From Plumapathes pennacea (Eukaryota; Cnidaria; Anthozoa; Antipatharia; Myriopathidae), in the NCBI GenBank assembly GCA_964036295.1, contig OZ038466.1:6901001-6965000 (forward strand): DNA of 64,000 bases, written 5' to 3'. The notes beneath the pieces were generated by a model. That model was not told the origin of the DNA, did no database searches, and was given only the letters and a program-made list of their open reading frames with translations. Within the stretch, counting starts at the first letter, position 1, and every line of letters begins with the position of its first letter. This document shows, piece after piece, positions 40,401 through 49,400 of the stretch. A program made the translations under genes and the position numbers.

Positions 40401-43400
40401 AAGAAAACACGTGAAGTGTGGAGAAGCATGGCACCCCAGCACATAATTCTGCATTTAAAGTAGCATGATGGGTAAAACAAACCTTGTCATGCAGATTCCA
40501 CACTGTGTACTTTAGGTATTTATCAGCTAAAAACACGGTGCTGAAAGAAAAGTGGCACTTCATTAAGGGTGTATTTTGCGACTATTCCTATTCCAAAATA
40601 TCATAATACACAGAATACCAGTTCCCACAAGAAAAGACTTTGTGCTGTTCCGAAAACAGAATAGCTGATGTGACAGAATACGGCAAAAAAATACCAAAAG
40701 AACACGATTACCAGTTATTCCATCTATCATCCATCAATTCTGCTATGGGGAGCAGAATTGACAAAACACTATTGTATTCCCTTTATTCTGGATCAGAATA
40801 AATCCCTGAAGATTCCGGTATATAAGAATAGACGAAATAGTACTAAAAGTCACTGCTGAGGCACAGGTAACATACAAAAGCAATTCCTCCTTGTAATACT
40901 ATAAATTGATAGAAAACAAACTTCAAATGCAGTAGGGAGAAGCTCTCTGGGCTCACACTCTCGTAAGCGGACAGCTCTACTTACGGACACCTTTACGAAA
41001 CCCCCGGCGTTCAAACTCCTGCTCGGGCAAACTCTGTATTTACACATTCTCGCAAGCGGACAGTTCCAGTAACGGACACTTTGTCTGCTTCTCAAGGGTG
41101 TCTGCTTACGGGAGTTTCAACTGTACTAACTAAACAGCAGATTTACCTGTAGTTTTTCATCCATTCTCCAATCTCACTGATGCAGAAGCTTCTTATCTCC
41201 GGTCGAGTATCTCTGCACAATGAAGAGTGTGTAGTAAAAATACAAGAATTGTTCACAAAGTCAAATATGCAACTACCAACTAAAACCCAAACACTAGTCA
41301 AACCTACAATACAATGAAAGATTAAAAAATAGTTCAGTGTTTCAGTGTGCACGTACTGTATGGTAATCAACTAAAAGTCGATGGGAAAATTAAAAAAAGC
41401 GTTAAAGAAGTTTAAGTTGACATTCCGAGCGTTAGCCCTCCGAACTCTTGTTCCGATCAAGGGCGTCAACTTAAACACGAAGACGCGCTATAAAAGGGAA
41501 TGCTCCGCCCCCTAATTAGCATTCAAACTGTGAACTGACCAAAATGGCTGCCAACGGTCAAAATGCTCTCCGAGAAATTCAAATAAAAACTAACAATCTG
41601 CCTTGATTTCCTCTCTTAGAGTAAAGAAATGGAAGTTCTTTACTGATTATAAAGCATCTGTGAAGTTTTACGCCCGTTTATTTACTTTTTACATCACTGG
41701 GAGAACAGCCGTTGTACGATTCAAATTTCGCGCTTCGAACTTCTTCGTCTCCGGGTTCTTCCTCGGCCTTCTGAGCCTTCTATCGCTAGATATGCTAAGA
41801 AGCAGCGTTTTCATGATATTATGCGCGGACATCTAAATTGTAATTGCGCAAAAATATAATGTAACATTGTGTCGAGCAACGAGAGTTATAATTATCGCTC
41901 GATCAACACTACAGCGATAGTCGTTGCTTCCGTTTCTCTTCGGCAACGACTCTTTGCTTTCCTGGATTTGTTTTTCTCGATGTGGCGACCAGTAATCATT
42001 CTACAGCAGGGAGGAAACGTCGATCGGCTGAAGAACGCCGCGGGTTATAGTTTTCAGTCGATCAACATCAAGCTGAGCTGCAAGAGAATCATTTCATGGC
42101 GACTTTTTGACGGATTTTAAAATTCAGTAGACGGAATATCGACAAGAATTTATCGCTAGATGTGTTCGGTGGGATTTGACGGAGTTCTGACCATTCTGAA
42201 CGTATTTATCGGGCTTTGAGCTAAGACCATTGGTAATCGGAAACTCCAGCCGTGTTGTTTTCACACGGCTTCCCTTCCGTGTAAAGCTGGCTAAAATGTC
42301 TCAAAATCCCACCAGAGACACAGGTAATCCGGGTAAGCGTTAATCTAGGCTTTACTTTATACATTAAAATCGTTTACTTGCGGTCTTGTGAAATTTCCAT
42401 GTATATTTGCGTCGGCTCGGGCGCCTGTGTCGAAAATTTATTTTGAAGTGGCAAGACGTTGACCTTTTCTGTATACCGATAACCTCAGAATCACATTCCT
42501 CCATCATTTCAACATCTGAATTCTTATATTTACAACGGTATATTCTGAACTCTACAGATTCACACGTATAATGGCAAATTGCGGAACAATTTTTATTTCA
42601 CAGAGAGATCCCATAAGAGCGTCCGGCACGGACGGCGGTTGATTGACAACTGAAGGCGAGAAACCTTAGGCACCTCTCCTTTTATACCGCGTCTTCGTGT
42701 TTAAACTTCTTTAACGGCGTTAAACATTCCCACATCGAGTTTTAGTGCTTTATCATATGCTTTATCTGCTCGCGGACGATGTCTAAAACTACAATCTTGG
42801 CCAAAAGTGTTGGGACGATACCAATTTCTACATTGTAGTTACCTCTAATGTGAATGGTTTTATTTCAGTATACGTCGTCCATTCATATTATAAAATACGT
42901 CGTCCATTCATATTCAGCCAGTATCGTCCCAACTAATTCTGGCCATGATTATAGTTCTCACAAGTATTATTCCATTGTGTGTGGATGTGACAGAGCCACA
43001 AGTTGTGCAATCACCAACCTGTAGCGATGAACAAAGATTCCTTGGTGAATGAACGTCATCATGTCCTCTAGCTCCTTGATGTTTTGTTCTGCCTGAGATG
43101 AGAAGAGTAACAAAATGCAACGTTTACCGCGACAGTCCCTTCAAGAATGTCGAAACCCTAAACTTTTAATACTCAAAGTGATCAGAGGCTAAGTTCTCTG
43201 TTAGGGTTCCTATTGATAACAGTAGCATAGTGCTATAGCATTTTACGGACGAAATTACCCTGTTTATTATAAATAAAAACATATGTTGTCAGTCATATGT
43301 AGTGTACATGCAAGTTCAGTGGTTCAGGTTGGTCATACTATCAATTCTCCTAACGCCAGAGTTTATAAGACCCATTTTTCGGCTAACAGTCTACAGTCGA

Positions 43401-46400
43401 ACATCAATCACGCCACCACAATCTTTGATTCGCGTTGTGTTCTTCGACTTAAAAATCGATGACAAAATACAGTGAATAACAACCGACAGTTTGCCGACAA
43501 ACGGGGGAACAGTCGGTCCACTAATGGACGACAGTTGGTCCACTAACAGGCAACAAACAAGCGACAGTCGGTCGACTAACAGGAAATAAACGAGCGACAG
43601 TCGGTCAACAAACGGGCGAGCACCGGCCGACTAAACTGGCGACAACCGGCCGGACTAAACAAACGACAGTCGGCCGACTAACGGGCAACAAATGCGCGCT
43701 AGTCGGTCCACAAATGGGCGACAATCGGCCGACTAAACAGGCGACAGTCAAGCCGACTAATGGGCAACAAATGGGCGACAGTCGATCGACAAACGGGTGA
43801 AAGTCGGCCAACTAATGGGCAACAACGGGCAACAGTCGGTCGACAAACAGGTGACAAACAGGCAAGAGTCAGCCAACCTACGAGCAACAGCGGGTAACAG
43901 TCGGCCAACTTACGGGCAACAGTTGGTCGACAAACGGGTGACAGTCAGTCGACTAATGGGTAAAAAAGGCCGACCAACAGGCGACAATTGGCCAACTAAC
44001 GGGCGACAAACGGGCAAGAGTCGGTTGACAAATGGGTGACAGTCGACCGACAAATGATAGACGAAATCAACATGCTGTTCACAACAACTACGCGAATGAT
44101 CGCATCTACATGCATTTCTGTGCACATTTTCTACATCTATTCTGGCAGAGGACGAACTCACTCAAATATGTGCATCCAAATCAAATGCGTCCCAGGACGC
44201 AAGGACACCAAGTAATACTTATACTAGTAGTAATCAGAGATTAGTCAGGTGCGTTCGACTTCTCTTTGCTTGGAGTTGTTTTTGTTCTAAAATGCTTTTC
44301 CCTATAACGATCTCGAAAAGTTCGTGGGTTTCGTCTGAAACCGGAAGTGAGCAGCACGAAGACCGTGCGGTCCAGGTTCGAACCCCGGCCAAGCAATATT
44401 AAACCAAAACTTTTTCTTTCTTTCTTTTTCTTTTCTTTTTCTTTCTTTCTTTTTATTTTGTTTTAATTCTTTGAAGATATACGAAAATTGTAAGACATGG
44501 TCAAGTGTGATTTTAGATCACACTTATACCTTCGTCGGAAGAAATAAGTTGAGTTGCACACGAGAGTTTCACAATTCGACCATCCTGTGGCTTGCGATTG
44601 AATCACCGCGATACCTATGTCTCCACAAAGCCGTATGCTTCTTCCAGATAAGTATCTGGAACATAAGTAAAGTGTCGGTTGCATATTGAGTATATTTTCA
44701 TCAACGCAGACACTGAAATACGGCAATCGCGAGTCGAGTTACATTTTCCTGTGGAATTCTTGCTGTCGTGCTGCTCTTATTATCCCAGATATTGGCTTCT
44801 TTCAGTGAAAAGTAGCTGTCTTTGCCTTTGATAGACCTCAGTGTGATCATTCAGAGCTGCTCGTGCGATCACACAGTGCGACAGCAATCGCGAGTCGATT
44901 ACATTTTCCTGTGGAATTCTTGCTGTCGTGCTGCCCTTATTATCCAGATATTGGCTTCTTTTACTGAAAAGTAGGTGTCTTTGCCTTGATAGACCTCAGT
45001 GTGATCATTCAGAGCCACTCGTGCGACACAGAGCGCTTATAGTAATTATTCAAAATGGCGCAGATTTGGAACATCGCCTACCAACGAAAAATCTCGATTT
45101 CTCGCGGCTGCGGAAAGCACGTGACAGGTATCCCATCGACCCAACGGTACCCAAATCCGGTTGAGATTAGGGTTGCGTTCTCCTTCGTCGAACGCAACAA
45201 TTTGTTCAGGGTCGGAATGATTGGGGCTAAGGATTAAGAAACATGGAGACGAAGAAAAAATCACAAATTTCGAGGTCTTGAAACTTCTAGCACTCCCAAG
45301 GACACAAGTGGTCATACAAACATTTGAATTACTGGAAATTCATGTTTTTTGATTGCATCAGAAAGCTTATTTTATGATGTGGCAAATCTGCAATGTCTTA
45401 GAAAAGAAACCTTCCTGCTTCTAAGGATAAATTACTTTACAGCTTATATAGAAGCTCAGAAAATTCTACCCTTCAAAACACAAATGGAAAAATGCTCTGG
45501 ACTGCAGCTTACTTCTTGTTTCTTGTTCTCCAATCCTTCAATTTTGTCCATGGCTTTCTTGGATGAAACCTTCTTGCTTTCGATATCCAGCTGGCGCTGG
45601 AAGGCAACAAGAAATTTTCTTTATGAGATCAGATCAAACTCCTTCAATTTCTCTTACAGTATCTCTCACCAGAGAATCGTACATACTGTATAACTTGTTC
45701 TTGTTAAGAAATATGTTCGCATTTCACGTAAAATTCTGAGCAAGAGTTTCAACGCGGTTTCTGAGGCGTGCATCCGTAATTAGAGCTGTCCGCTTACATG
45801 TGCGAGAGTGGTCGCCCGGAGAGCTTGACTGTATCTTGTGAAAAGTAAGATAGTACCGGAAAATGGTTGAAAATTCATCACTGTCAAAGTAATGCAAGCC
45901 GCGCCATATAAACGTAGTCACTGTAAATGACACGCTATACACGGTTGTCGGATATTTCAAGATGTGCGTGCGTACGCAGATGATCAGATAAAATGTGCAG
46001 GCAGCTCTAAAAATTCAATATTTACAAAGAATTTTGCGTGAAATGCGATGTCTCTATTTATTGTACATTTCTTACGTGTACAGTATATTTAGTCTTTTTT
46101 TTTTAAGAAGTCTTGTTATGGTGTAGACATATTTTTATCAGGGCCTCTATTATAAGTGAAAGGGCTATAATAGCTGAATTTGCAGTTAGTTTTGTCTCCA
46201 GGGACAACTTGGTAGAGCCTTCTTGATGCTTGAAAAAAAGCTGCTTGAACAATTTAAAATCATCACAATACTTGTTGCAACACTGTACAGTACCTGAGTG
46301 TGCTCCAGTTCTTCATTAACATTTACAGCAATCTGAATCAGTGAAGACACGAGCTTCAATCCTACAAAAACAAGTACACATCACATTAGTTCAGTGTACA

Positions 46401-49400
46401 GAGGAATACTGTATGTATAGTTCTTGTGCGAGGACTATTTTGGGGTTGTGTTGATTACTGTAGAACTGGTGAAACATCATATAATATTGATATGGATATG
46501 CTGAATGCCATTAACTTCACTCCCAAGCTCAAAAGAAAATGTGAGTGAGTAGTAAGCATTGATAGTCCAATCAGCTTTTATGTGAGCAAGGTATCAAGAG
46601 CAAAAATCTCCATACTGTCTGATATTTCTGGTGTGAAACAAGGAGAAAACTGAAGTTGATCACTCTTGGGAGTGGCTGATGTTTCGAGCCTAGTTATCTA
46701 TTTGTGTATGTACTGTATTAGTATTCTCATTTTATATACCATTTACTGCTTAATTGATTGACTACATTTGATTGACTAATTGATTGATTGGTCCATTCAC
46801 ATACTGTACTGTACCAAAATCCAACTGTTCTGAATGTAATGTACATTATGTGCATATAAATATGTACTATAATTATTAGGATGGCCCTCGCCCATGTTTC
46901 ACACAAGCCACTACTATGATCACAGATTTCAATTCACCTGCTAAAGTGCTGGTGTGTCTGAAAGCCCTCACTTGGGAGTCTGCCAGTCTGATCAGCCATG
47001 AGATCAGTGTGTCAAGCATGTACTCATCATAAATGATGCCATGCTGGCACTGTACAATCAGGGTATTCACAAAGTCCACAAAGTTTGACTGCATCAAGAG
47101 AAATCAAACAGTTGGAAAAGATAAATAGTTTTTGATATCGAGTCTATGAAATTGTTCAGACAAAAGTCATATAGGTATACACATAAAACAAAGTTGTGTC
47201 CTGCCCATTTTTCCCCTCATTTATTTCCCTTAAAGAGGCTCTTTCACCATTAATGCTTTGTGTGCTGGTGTTTACAAAGAGGTTATTGCATAGGAAGGAG
47301 TGCAATACGGCAGAGCATTTTTACGAGTTGGTTTTATTTTTTCGAGCCTGCTTCAGGTGAGAAAAAAGAAAACTGACTAGTAAAAATACAGCCGTATTGC
47401 ACGACTTTTCGTGTAACAAATTGTTTATTATACGACAAACGAAGCAGGACAAACGTTCTCGCTGTGCGCAAAATGGAACAAAACATGACGCATTCGTACA
47501 CTTTGCTTACGAAAATTGATCACATAAGCTAATATTTGCACTCGAAAATGTAAAGTCCTGTAATAAAGTATGTTATCATCCGGGAGCTTTGCTACTTTTC
47601 GGTCACCCACTATGTGGTTTTCGTTCTGGCTCCTACTGCATGCCATTCAAACCAATTTGTCAATTTGTGCTTACAAACAAGAACTAGAAACGAAAATAAC
47701 CGATAGCCACTATTTTCATATGATACAAAAATGGCTGTCAACTGTTGATAGGAGCACAATGCATTAACAGTGAAAGTGCCTCTTTAAGATATTGAACACT
47801 TTTATAGTTTGCTGCATACTGTACATGTAACAGGATTCATCAAGTTATTCAAACTACAATATACAAATAGTGCAACTTTTTAGAATTTATACAAATAAAA
47901 CCTGCATGGGCATGAGTGTTGGATGAAATTGAAACTATTGTACAGTACAGAAACTCGATCCTTTCTGGAAAAATGTTGCAGTTTGCTTGGTATCAATAAA
48001 GTCACTAGCAGAGCAGCACATATAAGATATTTCTACACACTGAGTTAAAAGTACTGTACATGTACTCACTTTAAACTTCTTGTACATGGGTCCAGACATG
48101 ATAAGAGGGTATTCATGGCTTTCCTGTAAAAAATTCAGGCCAGTGTTTCAGATTAACAAATGTAACATTAACTTTCAGACTAATAAATCCTAACATTCAC
48201 AACCATTATGGACCAACCATACAGTATGTACTGTAGCATGGGGAAAAAGTAGATTGTACAGAAAAAAATGGTACAGTATACTGTATGCATGCATACTGCA
48301 CCACTCAGGGCATGATTAAAAAATCACAGCTTGTCTAAGGGTTTCATGCAGATGGCACTGCACAATCTTTCCACAAACTTATTCACTGATAACTTTAGGA
48401 TGTCAAGAGTTGTCTCACCTCATCAAATTGCTCTGTCAACTGTCTGATAGCATTAATGTTCTCCTCCTCCTCCAACATAGATGTCGTCACAGTACCTGTC
48501 AAAATAATACATGTACTCACTGTCATGTTGTTGTACACTACAGCCTGGGAACCTCCCACACATGACAATGACCACTCTTATAGGAAGTGGCTGTTTATGG
48601 GAGGTGGTTGTTTATGGGAGGTGGTTGTTTATGGGGGTTGCTGACAGTGGCTTTCATAGGCTCTGTTTACACTTAAGATTACTATAATTGTAGTAATTTG
48701 ACTGAGGATTTGGGTTGGGAGGTGGTCATTAAAGGATGTTACAGTGCACCATAGCCTGTCTACAGCGTTTTGAAGGCACTGGACCAGAAGAATCCTACGT
48801 GCGGTGAGTTCTTTTCTCTTTCATGCTCTCAACAGAGATAAAGACAATGTTTGACCTTGCTCTCACCTTTGCATCCACAGCATTGTACAAAAAACTGCAG
48901 AAGGTCAACCACAGCATTTTCTTTGTCCTTGTGGTAGCTCTCAATCCAGTCATCTACCACAACCTTCAACAAAACAGGAGATATGCTAACTACTGTATCA
49001 CAGCTGTTTTAGCTTTTCCTTCAGCTTTGTTGCACATCACAGACACAAGATGATGTATGTACACGAAGAGCGGTTTTTGATCGAGTGTCAAAAGTAATAT
49101 TTGTGGTTGTTTCATGGTTTTAAATTTGATTGGTCCTAGCAAGTTTGTCAGAATTTTTGATCAATCAGGAGCAAAAGCAAAACCTGATCCCAATCTGGCT
49201 ACATGCATCAAGTACTGTATGATGGTATAATTATTCTTAGTTATTATGTATCAACAAATAACATTTTATAAAATAACTATGATATAGTAACTACATGTGC
49301 CCTGATTGGCTAAATAACCGTGTTAGATGAGAGTATATTGCACGCTGACGCGATGTTTTTTACTTGGCTAATTATTTTATAAAAGAAATATATAACGTGT

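Noticed and set aside
43605..44161. ORFs on both strands with repeated RPTVAHL / TNGRQTG-type words
   Set aside because: They are open on both strands because of the minisatellite, with no start context or splice support.
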